Positions 48,601 through 56,930 of a stretch of DNA of 64,000 nucleotides are shown one piece after another. Made by a program: the position numbers and the translations under genes. Position 1 is the stretch's first letter; the number at the start of each line of letters is the position of its first letter. The notes under the pieces were generated by a model that saw only the letters and a list, made by a program, of their open reading frames with translations, was not told the DNA's origin and did no database searches. Source of the stretch: Affinundibacterium fentianense (GTDB lineage Bacteria; Pseudomonadota; Gammaproteobacteria; Burkholderiales; Burkholderiaceae_D); contig NZ_JAGSPJ010000007.1 in assembly GCF_018139545.1 (NCBI RefSeq), forward strand, positions 186,001-250,000. Reading direction: 5' to 3'.

Positions 48601-49795
48601 CCCACGTGCCAACCCAAATAATCCCCGATCGATCTTTTAACATCGAGCCGACTTGGTCAAACGCAAGTGAACTCGACATCGCAGGATCATTTCGAATTCT
48701 CTGCAGAATCTCGCCAGTCTCTGTGCGAATGACGTAAATTCCATAGCCATAGCGGGATAGCCATACCTCGCCTGGACGCACTTGCGTGATAATGTCCACC
48801 ACATTGTCTCCAAGCTTGCTGCCACCTAAGGTATCAAGCTTGATTGTCTTGCTTTGTTCTGTTTTAGGATCAAACCAAGCTGCGCCATCTTTGGCAAAGC
48901 CTATCCATATTTTGCCGTCATCCGCTTCATAGAGACTACGTACTTCGCGATCAATAAATGTATTGTCGTCCCCGCTGATGTGTTCAAACTGCTGACTGCC
49001 CGCCGCCAATTTTTGCAAGCCGCTTACCATGCCCACCCATAAGTTCCCTTTGCGATCCAGCATTATTGTGCGGACTTTGTCGTCGAGTAGACTATGTACT
49101 TCGTTATTCTGATGACGAAAGTTGCGAAGGATTTTGGAATCTTGGCTCAGGTGATGTAAGCCGTTATCGGTGCCCACTATCCATACCCCACCATCGCGCG
49201 CGCCACGAATTGCAATAACTGCCCCAATCTCTAATTTTGTGTTGCCGGTCGCCCCGTATGTCAACGGCGTGAATTTGGCAGTACGTGGATTAAAGATCGA
49301 GACTCCGCCACTCAATGTCCCAACCCATAGTCGATGATCGGGTGCTGCCCATAAACTTTTGACATAGTTACCCGACAAAGAATTTTTGTCGTGATCAAAA
49401 TGGGTGTAAGTCGAAAAACGATAACCGTCATAGCTCACCAACCCCGCTTGTGTTCCTATCCAAATTAAGCCTCGGGTATCTTGCTCTAAAGCCGTCACAA
49501 CATTGATCGGTAAAGAGTCTTCATTGCCGACGCGCTCGAAATAGCGTTGGGTAAAAGAAAATGCCTGTTTGGGGATGAGATGGTCAGTGTACGATTCAGG
49601 CGTAACTTTGTCTGAAGTCTTGCCTACTGAAGTTTGTCCATACGCAAAGCTAGTGACTAGACATATCAAAATGAATAGCTTGGACCTTTGTTGACGACGA
49701 CACCGCAAAAAATGGATGATGTGGGCCAAGCCTAAGTGCAAACGAATCATGATGGTATTGCGTATCGTGATGAGTAAGGCTGAATTTGGGGTCAT
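45641..49795 (-). CDS. Two-component-regulator-propeller sensor histidine kinase
   Basis: About 1384 residues from ATG 49795. A hydrophobic leader (about 35-53) exports a large sensor of two seven-bladed Reg_prop propellers: many repeats of the type W-x-G-T-x-x-G-L with N-x-L/I-S-S/N-x-V spacing, filling about 70-720. A Y_Y_Y domain follows (about 745-835, with YRLLGYQDTWIETDA), then a membrane helix (about 843-865), GAF (about 890-1030), HisKA with H1078 in NVAHEINTPIGAI and HATPase with NLIHNALQAMD, DTGSGIPDN and GEGSGLGLDIVKKI. There is no receiver. BACON-like hybrid relatives sense carbohydrates in Bacteroidetes, but the ligand here is unknown. It is divergent from a REC-HK-REC protein that could take its phosphate. 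TTG 49834 and ATG 49750 are other possible starts. Confidence 0.88.
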   Translation of the reverse strand: MTPNSALLITIRNTIMIRLHLGLAHIIHFLRCRRQQRSKLFILICLVTSFAYGQTSVGKTSDKVTPESYTDHLIPKQAFSFTQRYFERVGNEDSLPINVVTALEQDTRGLIWIGTQAGLVSYDGYRFSTYTHFDHDKNSLSGNYVKSLWAAPDHRLWVGTLSGGVSIFNPRTAKFTPLTYGATGNTKLEIGAVIAIRGARDGGVWIVGTDNGLHHLSQDSKILRNFRHQNNEVHSLLDDKVRTIMLDRKGNLWVGMVSGLQKLAAGSQQFEHISGDDNTFIDREVRSLYEADDGKIWIGFAKDGAAWFDPKTEQSKTIKLDTLGGSKLGDNVVDIITQVRPGEVWLSRYGYGIYVIRTETGEILQRIRNDPAMSSSLAFDQVGSMLKDRSGIIWVGTWGGGLQRYNSQEAVQMLRFSPNQANGLSRSNVRSILETRDGRLLFGTDGNGIDVFDRYLGLVDGYRNRSLEPDTSVALAVLALAESNDQTLWAGTRQSGLQSLPYKSKRWRTYTVKNGLPSNQIRSLFVSKNQDLWVGTTLGLALWQPTQQRFQIFKGDDGAPMNSYVTSFAEDSQGRLWVGSESGLWVYDTNTQSLQQIQHQLQDAASLSSNEVNGLLIDSKGQLWVDTAQGLDRLSSWDGQHARFEHISTKIGRPGLYFGANLLEDRLGRIWTQWFMYDPNQHQLTELNRLYGIDLGTAWVASYWRTRDGRFLFGGTKGVAVIQPEQFQSWNYRPTVLATSLKIDGLEQHDFHDGSSISMLPQQRNFEVEYVSLDFSSPEKNRYAYRLLGYQDTWIETDAQHRTASYGNLWPGEYQLELKGSNRNGDWSETVLTIPIQVIPAFWQTKWFIALILISVGASIYSVYRWRVARIKAEKRSLQKLVDSRTSDILNLGEIGQSLTATLDIEQAFERIHKQVLARVDAHVFGIGFLDHHTHMIEVDYMVEDGLRQDQFHYTLEEQNRPAVWCVTHQRELITNNIQELLNYVPNIAPVRSGKATESIVYLPLFVEKEVVGCMTVQSPRANAYSPDQLEFLRAIANYVAIAIANSNSHRHLIEAQKQLAQQEKMASLGQLVANVAHEINTPIGAIKSSGDNITNALNTVLSDLSELMYRLDEPTRQLFLELIKQAKLNNHVLNTREERKLVNECSTRLDDLEIKDSRRKASVLVHIRAHNQVDQYLPLLRHPESEQIFQAAQDIGAIINSTQNIHVAVDRVSKIVFAFKSFSRIGTNHEKTTVDLREGMETVLTLYQSKINKGTELICQFDDIPALSCWPDELVQVWVNLIHNALQAMDYAGTLTIKIQKIQNEAVVSVSDTGSGIPDNIRNKIFDVFFTTKAVGEGSGLGLDIVKKIVAKHHGRIHFESELGKGTTFFVHLPYESTHHNDN

Positions 49796-49911
49796 ATTTG
49801 CGATAAAAATGTTAGCTTGAAAGCAAAAGGCCAAGTGTCCATAGTATCACCGCAAGGGGTTTCACAGATCTGAGTGTGGGCATTTCGTCATACCCCCCGA
49901 GATTATTTGAG

Positions 49912-49936
49912 TGTGTTTAGGCACAAGCTAAACACA
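49912..49936. promoter_or_regulatory. Perfect inverted repeat between divergent signalling genes
   Basis: TGTGTTTAG (49912-49920) and CTAAACACA (49928-49936) are a perfect 9-bp inverted repeat with a 7-bp spacer, in the intergenic region 49796-50121. It could be an operator for control of both genes, or an RNA hairpin. No T-run follows, so it is not an intrinsic terminator. Otherwise this 326-bp gap shows no ORF. Confidence 0.5.
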
Positions 49937-50121
49937 GTGCTGCGCCTCTCCAGCTCTATGGATTCGTTGGATTTCTTCGCCACCAGCAATCACTTCCATG
50001 TTTCCGTACGTCAAATCTTTCTTGCAGTGCTGATTGAATTCAGGAATACTTTTATGACAGTTTTCGAATCGGGTACCTGCCGCCTCATTTGACTGAGGCA
50101 GTTTGATAGTGGATAGGATCG

Positions 50122-51825
50122 ATGAGCGAGAGTCCAATCATTTTGTGTGTGGATGATGACACCACGGTTCTGGTGGCCTTACGTACGCTGCTGAGCCATG
50201 CATTTGGCAATCGCTACGTAATCGAAATCGCCGAATCAGGCGCAGAGGCTCTAGAAATTCTCGATGATCTGGAGCAGCAAGGAAAACAACTGAGCATTGT
50301 GATCTCTGACTTCATTATGCCGGGCATGCGTGGCGATGAATTGTTAATCAGCTTGCATCAACGGAGTCCTCAAACTATTACCATTATGTTGACGGGCCAG
50401 AGTGATTTTGAGGGAGTAAAAAAGGCCATCAATCAAGCCAATTTATATCGCTTCCTCGAAAAGCCATTTAATCACGATGATATTATTTTGACGGTCAAGT
50501 CCGCGTTTCTAGCCTATGAACATGAACGGACTTTGACCCAGCAAAACACCCAGTTGCGACAACTAAATATTGAATTAGAAACGATGTTGAAGCAAGTGCA
50601 AGAATCGGAACGCTTGCTAGAGGAACGCGTGCTACAACGTACACATGAGCTCGACGAAAAAAATCATGCACTCCAGCAGGCTTTACGCACTTTAGAAGAT
50701 GTAGAAAGAATTGCCCGACACGACCTAAAGACGCCACTCGTGAGTATTTCCGCAGCGCCGGGATTATTGCGGGCAGGGCGTACCTTGAGTGCGCACGAGG
50801 AAGAAATCCTTAGCATGATAGAGAGTGCATCGAATCGTGCTTTAAGTATGGTAAATCTGTCTTTGGACTTGTTTCGGATGGAAAGCGGTAGTTATGTTTT
50901 TCGCCCAAGTTCGGTCGACTTGTTGAGTCTGGCGTCGAGTATCGTATTGGGCTTGAGCGCACAAGCGATGTCCAAGGGAATCCAATTGCATGTGGAAGCG
51001 GAGGGTGAGAATTTCTTTGTCGAAGCGGATGACTCCTTGTGCTATTCCATCTTAGGGAATCTAACCAAGAATGCTATCGAGGCAGCACCTGAGAATTCCG
51101 ATGTGGAATTACGTTTAATCAAGGGAGAATGGATCGAACTGCGCATTCATAATGCCGGTGCAGTGCCGCTCGCTTTGCGTGAGAATTTTTTTGCGAAGTA
51201 TGCGACTGCAGGAAAATCTGGAGGGACGGGCTTAGGCACCTACTCTTCCCATTTGCTAGCGACTGTTCAGGGGGGGCAATTGCATATGCAGACTTCGGAT
51301 GATGAGGGGACGACGCTGACCTTGTGCTTAAAACATGCATCACTTCCGCTTAAGTCCAATCAAATTGTTGGCAATTCTGGACGTCTTGAACAAGCTTTAT
51401 CGTCTGCCGCAGATCGAAGCGAAACACAAGGCATAACAAGGGTTCTTTTGGTTGATGACGATGATTTTAATCAAATGGTCATGGCAGATTATATCGAACA
51501 AGCGAATTACGAACTGGATTCTGCAATTAATGGGCGCATGGCTTTGGATCGGGTGGCGAGCAAGAGGCCTGATGTGATTATTCTTGACTTAGAAATGCCG
51601 ATCATGGGTGGGATTGAAGCCCTGCGCTTAATTCGACAATTTCAAATGCAAGCAAAACAAGAGCCCAGTTTTATTATTGCCTATTCGGGCAATGATGACG
51701 ACCTTAGTCGACAGTCCTATCTCGATATCGGGTTTGATGCCTGTCTCTCCAAACCATCAAGTCGCGAGGAAGTCGTTTGCATGTTAGCGCGTGCATGCCA
51801 ATCGTATTGCCAGCAAATCGCTTAA
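50122..51825 (+). CDS. REC-histidine kinase-REC hybrid signalling protein
   Basis: A 567-residue soluble protein with two receivers around a kinase. REC1 (1-125) has D11-D12-D13, acceptor D63 in VISDFIMPG and K in FLEKPFN, ending in a coiled coil (about 130-190). HisKA has H200 in IARHDLKTPLVS. The HATPase domain has NLTKNAIEAAPENS and GGTGLGTYSSHLLA (a compact G2 region). REC2 (about 440-560) has DDDDFNQ, acceptor D489 in VIILDLEMPIMGG and a C-terminal SKPSS. All phosphorylation residues are present. It is divergent from the propeller kinase, so REC1 may receive phosphate from that kinase. ATG 50122 follows AGGATCG. Confidence 0.92.
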   Translation: MSESPIILCVDDDTTVLVALRTLLSHAFGNRYVIEIAESGAEALEILDDLEQQGKQLSIVISDFIMPGMRGDELLISLHQRSPQTITIMLTGQSDFEGVKKAINQANLYRFLEKPFNHDDIILTVKSAFLAYEHERTLTQQNTQLRQLNIELETMLKQVQESERLLEERVLQRTHELDEKNHALQQALRTLEDVERIARHDLKTPLVSISAAPGLLRAGRTLSAHEEEILSMIESASNRALSMVNLSLDLFRMESGSYVFRPSSVDLLSLASSIVLGLSAQAMSKGIQLHVEAEGENFFVEADDSLCYSILGNLTKNAIEAAPENSDVELRLIKGEWIELRIHNAGAVPLALRENFFAKYATAGKSGGTGLGTYSSHLLATVQGGQLHMQTSDDEGTTLTLCLKHASLPLKSNQIVGNSGRLEQALSSAADRSETQGITRVLLVDDDDFNQMVMADYIEQANYELDSAINGRMALDRVASKRPDVIILDLEMPIMGGIEALRLIRQFQMQAKQEPSFIIAYSGNDDDLSRQSYLDIGFDACLSKPSSREEVVCMLARACQSYCQQIA

Positions 51826-51837
51826 GCTTGCATGCGA

Positions 51838-52911
51838 TTAAAGGTTCTTCTTGAGAGACCGCAGCTTGCCAACGATACCCGTGGGAAAAAAGTATACCGA
51901 GAGAACAAACAAGATGCCCAACCACAGCATCCACCGATCTGGATGCAGAATTTGCGCGAATACAGGATAATCAACTAATGCCTCTGATCCTTGTGCCATC
52001 AATGACTTGAGATAATTCTGTGCGAGGATAAACAATGCGGCCCCCACCACGGCGCCATATAAAGTTCCCATTCCTCCGATCACAACGATCAATAGAATAT
52101 CGGTCATGACTTCAAAACTTAACATCGTCTTAGGACCAACGTAACGCAGCCAAAGCGCCATCAGCGCGCCAGCGGCGGCAGCGATTAGTGCGGCGAGGCA
52201 GTTTGCCATGACTCGATAGTACACAGTACGATAGCCAAGCGCTTCCGCGCGAAATTCGTTTTCTCGTATTGCTTGGAGTACGCGTCCGAAAGGGGAGTTG
52301 ACAACCCGCAGCAAAAACAAAAAGAGAAGCAAACAAGCGAAGAAGACGATGTAATACGTGATGATTTTCCCATCTATTGTTTTGCCCCAGAAGGTTTGCT
52401 CAAACAATTGAAAGCCTGGCGTTAAGATTTCAGGAACTCGAAATGTTTTGCCATCCTCGCCGCCGGTGAAATCGGATAACTGCGAGGCGAGTACTGCGAA
52501 TGAAGATGCGACCGCGAGCGTAATCATTGAATAAAAAATAGCTCGTACACGCAAGGCAAACATTCCGATAATCAAGGCAAGGGCGATGGTCAGAACCGCA
52601 GCGAGCGACAGTCCTATCAACATTCCACTCCAACTGGGTGTCTCGCTAGAGAGTGCGAGGCCGACCCCATACGCACCGATTCCAAAGAACATCGTATGCG
52701 CAAAGGAAACAATACCGGTATAGCCTAATAGCAGGTCATACGATGCGACCAAAATGACGTACACACAAATGGTTGCCGCGGTATTGAGTGGACGTGCGCC
52801 GCTTGTGATAAATGGTGCACTGAGCAAGCCCAAGAAAATAGCCAGTAAGATAATCGATAGGATCCGGCTGCGTGGAAAATCATCCGATAAGAGCGAGCGC
52901 AAAAAATTCAT
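51838..52911 (-). CDS. Branched-chain-type (HAAT) ABC transporter permease, LivM-like
   Basis: A 357-residue inner-membrane permease of about ten helices. It carries LivM/BPD_transp_2 signatures: YDLLLGYTGIVSFAHTMFFGIGAYGVGLA (about 58-86) and the cytoplasmic loop LRAIRENEFRAEALGYR-type (AIRENEFRAEALGYR, about 223-237), which contacts the ATPase, then VVIGGMGTLYGAVVGAALFILAQNYL. It is the last gene of the transporter, 46 bp after the LivH-like gene. HAAT systems import hydrophobic amino acids, urea or amides; the substrate cannot be read from the permease. Confidence 0.93.
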   Translation of the reverse strand: MNFLRSLLSDDFPRSRILSIILLAIFLGLLSAPFITSGARPLNTAATICVYVILVASYDLLLGYTGIVSFAHTMFFGIGAYGVGLALSSETPSWSGMLIGLSLAAVLTIALALIIGMFALRVRAIFYSMITLAVASSFAVLASQLSDFTGGEDGKTFRVPEILTPGFQLFEQTFWGKTIDGKIITYYIVFFACLLLFLFLLRVVNSPFGRVLQAIRENEFRAEALGYRTVYYRVMANCLAALIAAAAGALMALWLRYVGPKTMLSFEVMTDILLIVVIGGMGTLYGAVVGAALFILAQNYLKSLMAQGSEALVDYPVFAQILHPDRWMLWLGILFVLSVYFFPTGIVGKLRSLKKNL

Positions 52912-52957
52912 AAATGGCTTTCAATACTTCAGAAATCGTTGTGGTGATAAAAAAGAA

Positions 52958-53962
52958 TTAGGCGCTACGTCGTCCAACTGAGTAGAGCCCTGCGGGACGC
53001 CACAATAGTATGAGCATCATCAATCCGATATTCGACACCAATGCCAGTTTAGGTGCGAGAAAACCAGCATAATTGCTGACTAGTGCCATGAGTAGTGCTC
53101 CGATAAAGCAACCACTGACGGAACCCAGTCCGCCGATGATCACAACGATGAAAATCATAACCATGATCTCGCCGCCCATCGCAGCCGTTAAGGTTTCTTT
53201 GTACAAGCCCCACATCACGCCACCTAAACCGGCTAATGCGGAACCAGCGGCAAAGACTGCGACAAATAATCGACGAATACGATAGCCGAGTGCTTCGACC
53301 ATCTCGCCATTTTCTACCCCTGCGCGTATCAGCAAGCCTAGTTTGCTGCGATTTAAAATAAGAAACATACTGATGAATACCAAGAGACCGACGATCACAG
53401 CAACCAGTCGATACTTTTCTAATGCCGCATCACCGACGAAGATGGCGCCACGCAAGCTTTCAGGTAAAGGGAGGGGAATTTGTTCTGCGCCCCAGATAAC
53501 ACCAATAATTTGTTCGGCAACAATCATTCCGCCCATGGTGATGAGAATCTGTTTTAGATGTTGACCATAAACTGGACGGATAATGATGCGCTCAAATGCC
53601 CAACCTAGTGCCGCTGTGATCAGCATCGCTACCAACATTGCTAAGCCAAGAACGCTCAGATTCATCGCTAAGGAATCGATTTCTAGCCAGCCTTTGAGTG
53701 GCAGTAAGACCATGGTTGCGGTATAGGCGCCCACCGCGACGAAGGCCCCATGTCCAAAATTGAGCACATCCATTAAGCCGAACACGAGGGTTAAACCACT
53801 CGCCATAATGAAAATCATCATTCCCATTGCCAAACCTGCGACCGTGAGTGTAAGCCAAGTTGGGAAGCTGCCAATTAACGGTAGCATGCAGATTGTCAGC
53901 GCTGGCACAAGTAGCAAGGGCGTGAGGTCGCGAGGGAGTCGTGGCAAATCGGTATTACTCAT
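52958..53962 (-). CDS. Branched-chain-type (HAAT) ABC transporter permease, LivH-like
   Basis: A 334-residue permease with the LivH signatures MASGLTLVFGLMDVLNFGHGAFVAVGAYTA (about 53-82), VENGEMVEALGYRIRRLFVAVFAAGSALAG (about 230-259, the ATPase contact loop) and IFIVVIIGGLGSVSGCFIGALL near the C terminus. It forms the channel with the LivM-like protein. ATG 53962 has AGGAAC seven bases upstream and was preferred to a longer frame starting at 53992. It lies between the LivF-like and LivM-like genes in a tight operon. Confidence 0.93.
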   Translation of the reverse strand: MSNTDLPRLPRDLTPLLLVPALTICMLPLIGSFPTWLTLTVAGLAMGMMIFIMASGLTLVFGLMDVLNFGHGAFVAVGAYTATMVLLPLKGWLEIDSLAMNLSVLGLAMLVAMLITAALGWAFERIIIRPVYGQHLKQILITMGGMIVAEQIIGVIWGAEQIPLPLPESLRGAIFVGDAALEKYRLVAVIVGLLVFISMFLILNRSKLGLLIRAGVENGEMVEALGYRIRRLFVAVFAAGSALAGLGGVMWGLYKETLTAAMGGEIMVMIFIVVIIGGLGSVSGCFIGALLMALVSNYAGFLAPKLALVSNIGLMMLILLWRPAGLYSVGRRSA

Positions 53963-54016
53963 ACGAAGTTCCTGAAATTGGAGTGTTAACAAAGTCCGGT
54001 ACGGATTTCTTTGTCC

Positions 54017-54766
54017 TCATTGGTGACTGGAAAGCGATAAGCCTAGTAACTTCTGTTGTAGCTCTTCGTTCTCTGCTAAGTCTTGCATGCGCCCTGCGTG
54101 AACGATTCTGCCATCATCCATGATGGCGACGGTGTCGCCGAGATGCCGTACAAAATTAAAATTCTGCTCCACCAGCAAGATACTAGTTTGGTTCTTTTTT
54201 AAATCATTAAAGGCTGCAATTAGACTTTCAATGATGGCAGGGGCTAAACCCTTGGTCGGTTCGTCGACCAGTAATAATTGGCGTGGCTCGATGATAGCGC
54301 GGGCGATCGCAACCATTTGTTTTTGGCCGCCAGATAAATTCCCAGCAGGGTAGTTCCAGAATTTTTTTAAGGCGGGAAAGAAGTTAAAAATCCACTCGAG
54401 TCGCGCAGGATCCATCGGTCCGTTACGCGCTGCCAAATGCAAATTCTCTTTCACAGTCAAGTCTGAGAAAATCGCCATGCTTTCAGGAACGTACGCGATT
54501 CCTTTTCTTGCGATCTCCGGGGTTGCTCGATTTTGAATTGCTTGCCCGTGAAAGTGAATACTTCCTTGACTTGCTTGCCATAAGCCCATAATGGTACGTA
54601 ATGTCGTTGTTTTGCCAGCACCATTGCGCCCCAATAAAACGGTTAGCCCTCCACGCGGAACGCTGAGATTCACACCTTGTAAAATGTGGTACTCGCCGAT
54701 ATGGGTGTGTACATTCTCTAATTCGAGAATGGCGCTGGGGTGTGCTTCTTGCACTAATCCACTCAT
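54017..54766 (-). CDS. HAAT ABC transporter ATPase, LivF-like
   Basis: A 249-residue ATPase. Walker A LLGRNGAGKTTTL (K52), Q-loop region LWQASQGSIHFHG, signature NLSGGQKQMVAIARAI, Walker B LLLVDEPTKGLAP and H-loop region ILLVEQNFNFVRHLGD. The short length and lack of the LivG-specific insertion make it LivF-like. It drives transport with the LivG-like partner. Its ATG overlaps the LivG-like stop as ATGA, so the two are translated together. Confidence 0.95.
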   Translation of the reverse strand: MSGLVQEAHPSAILELENVHTHIGEYHILQGVNLSVPRGGLTVLLGRNGAGKTTTLRTIMGLWQASQGSIHFHGQAIQNRATPEIARKGIAYVPESMAIFSDLTVKENLHLAARNGPMDPARLEWIFNFFPALKKFWNYPAGNLSGGQKQMVAIARAIIEPRQLLLVDEPTKGLAPAIIESLIAAFNDLKKNQTSILLVEQNFNFVRHLGDTVAIMDDGRIVHAGRMQDLAENEELQQKLLGLSLSSHQ

Positions 54767-55602
54767 GCCTTCGCTCCTTTACCCAAATACGCTTCTTGAA
54801 CGATCGCTGACGCCATGACAGTGCTCGGTTCGCCATCAGCAACGAGCGTACCATTGTGAAGAACGATGATACGATCGGCTAGCGCACGCACGACATCCAT
54901 TTTGTGCTCGACTAATAAGATCGTTTTCTTTTTTTCTGCTTTGACCTGATGTATCAAGTCTAAAACGACAGGGACTTCATCGACACTCATGCCAGCCGTA
55001 GGCTCGTCGAACATCATGACTTCGGGTTCTAAAGCAAGTAACAGTGCAACTTCAAGCTTGCGCTTGTCTCCATGCGACAGCGTCAGCACTCTGTCATGTT
55101 GGCGATCTGCCAGTGCAACGCGTTCCAAGTAGTGCATCGCTTGTTGCATTAACTCGGTATGGTTTGACCACAATGAAAATAGCTTAAAACCGATGCCGGT
55201 ACGACTTTGAACAGCAAGTCGGACATTCTCGAGAACCGAAAGATGTGGAAACAAATTGGTCAATTGAAATGCACGGCCAATACCAACGCGGCAGCGATGT
55301 GCCGCGCCCGTTGCTGTAATATCTTTGCCAAACAATTTTACCGTTCCCGAACTCGCCGCTAACTGGCCAGAGATCAGATTAAAGTAAGTCGTTTTACCCG
55401 CGCCATTGGGACCAACGATGACAGTCAATGTGCCCGGGTAGAAATCCGCCGTGACCTGATTGACTGCGATGTGGCCACCAAAGCGAATACACAAGTCGCG
55501 CGTACTGAGCGACGCTGTGGCTGGCACGGGCTGGACGAAGCTGCCGTCTGACTTAGTGGAAATAGTGTGACTATCAACCATAGGGTTTTCGGTTTGTTGC
55601 AT
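54763..55602 (-). CDS. HAAT ABC transporter ATPase, LivG-like
   Basis: A 279-residue ATPase with a polar N-terminal extension of about 30 residues. Walker A VIVGPNGAGKTTYFNLISG (K70), LivG-type insertion with RCRVGIGRAFQLTNLFPHLSVLENVRLAV, signature TLSHGDKRKLEVALLLA, Walker B VMMFDEPTAGMSVDE and H-loop LLVEHKMDVVRALAD. The ABC signature reads SHGDK instead of SGGQ, the usual look for LivG. It works as a heterodimer with the LivF-like protein. The stop overlaps the LivF-like start. Confidence 0.95.
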   Translation of the reverse strand: MQQTENPMVDSHTISTKSDGSFVQPVPATASLSTRDLCIRFGGHIAVNQVTADFYPGTLTVIVGPNGAGKTTYFNLISGQLAASSGTVKLFGKDITATGAAHRCRVGIGRAFQLTNLFPHLSVLENVRLAVQSRTGIGFKLFSLWSNHTELMQQAMHYLERVALADRQHDRVLTLSHGDKRKLEVALLLALEPEVMMFDEPTAGMSVDEVPVVLDLIHQVKAEKKKTILLVEHKMDVVRALADRIIVLHNGTLVADGEPSTVMASAIVQEAYLGKGAKA

Positions 55603-55622
55603 GTGAAAATCTGAGCGTTTTT

Positions 55623-56864
55623 TTAGCGTTTGTTTTTGACGGGAACAGGGATCTCACTCGCAGGAATTTCTCTGACCAATTCTAACAAGTCCCATTCGTT
55701 CTTCTGATCTTTCTTGATCTTGAAGTGATACATCACCTGCAATGCTTGATGATCCTCTTTACGGAAGCTCATTTTTCCTTTAGGTGTCTCAAACTCCATT
55801 CCCTCCATCGCCGCAATCAATTTTTCAGTGTTGTTTGATTGCGCCTTGTTCAGTGCGGTGTAGACCGCGCTGGCAGCTGCGAATCCCCCCGCAGTGAAGA
55901 AATCAGGCGGTGCTTTAAAGCGTTTGGTATGTTCAGCTACGAGCCAGTCATTCATCTTATTCTTTGGAAAATCATAGTAGTAATAGATCGTACCTTGAGT
56001 CCCAGCATAGGATTTCCATAATTTCATTACGGGTAAAATATTGCCACCCGGTGCGAGATTAATCCCGAAGCGTTCCGGCTTTAAGTCGGCTAATTTATTC
56101 ATCGGACTAGGACCCGCCCACACGATCTGCAATAGACGTGGCTCTGGCTTGTTTTTGAGTGCATCGAATATGCGTTGTGCGGGCGCAGTGAAGTCAGTTG
56201 TTGTTTGTGCTGCGTATTCTTCGTGGATAACTTTTGCTTTGGAACCGGCGGTGGCCAAGGCTTCTTTAGCTGCTTTGATCGCATCGCGGCCAAAGGCATT
56301 GTCCTGACTTAAAAATGCGATACTCCCGCCCGACTTAATTGTGCTGGCTGCGGCCAATGCATCTTGCATAGAATTGCGGCTGGTACGGAAAATGTAACGA
56401 TTCCACTTTTCACCTGTAATCGCATCAGCAACGGCTGGTTCGACTATCAAAATCTTTTTGTATTCCTCTGCCACTGGTAACATCGCGAGGGCGGAGCCGG
56501 ATGAACTAGTTCCGACCGCGATATCGACTTTATCGTCGCCATAGGCTTCAGCTAATAACGCGCGCCCCATATCTGGCTTGCTTTGGTCATCTTTCACGAT
56601 GACTTTGATTTTCTTTCCGTTCAACTCCATTTTGCCGCCGGTTAGGTATTCTAAGCCCATCATAAAACCGGTTTCAGTCTCTTTGGCATACGCTTCAAGA
56701 GCGCCAGTTTTTCCCGCAATTAAAGCGACTTTGATGTCTTGCGCTAGCACATTGCCAGCGACCAAAATGGGACTGACTAAAGCTCCGATAGCAAAGGTGA
56801 TTTTTGTTAATTTACGACGGGCCAGATTGGTTTGATGCGTATTGCGAATGAGTCGGGTATGCAT
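55623..56864 (-). CDS. HAAT periplasmic substrate-binding protein (Peripla_BP_6)
   Basis: A 413-residue exported binding protein, first gene of the transporter operon. A long signal peptide (basic to residue 21, hydrophobic 22-39, cleavage after VLA, residue 41) precedes the mature protein. The first lobe begins IKVALIAGKTGALEAYAKETETGFMMGLEYLTGG and has VDIAVGTSSSGSALAMLPVAEEYKK for ligand contact. The second has SIAFLSQDNAFGRDAIKAAKEAL. It belongs to the group with LivK and amide- or aromatic-acid-binding proteins; the ligand is not identifiable. ATG 56864 follows AGAAGGAAAG. An alpha/beta-hydrolase gene lies 66 bp upstream on the same strand. Confidence 0.9.
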   Translation of the reverse strand: MHTRLIRNTHQTNLARRKLTKITFAIGALVSPILVAGNVLAQDIKVALIAGKTGALEAYAKETETGFMMGLEYLTGGKMELNGKKIKVIVKDDQSKPDMGRALLAEAYGDDKVDIAVGTSSSGSALAMLPVAEEYKKILIVEPAVADAITGEKWNRYIFRTSRNSMQDALAAASTIKSGGSIAFLSQDNAFGRDAIKAAKEALATAGSKAKVIHEEYAAQTTTDFTAPAQRIFDALKNKPEPRLLQIVWAGPSPMNKLADLKPERFGINLAPGGNILPVMKLWKSYAGTQGTIYYYYDFPKNKMNDWLVAEHTKRFKAPPDFFTAGGFAAASAVYTALNKAQSNNTEKLIAAMEGMEFETPKGKMSFRKEDHQALQVMYHFKIKKDQKNEWDLLELVREIPASEIPVPVKNKR

Positions 56865-56930
56865 ATCTTTCCTTCTATTTTAATGTGCCAGCTAGGGGCA
56901 CGTGATATGGTTTGCTTGGACTAGTTTTCT

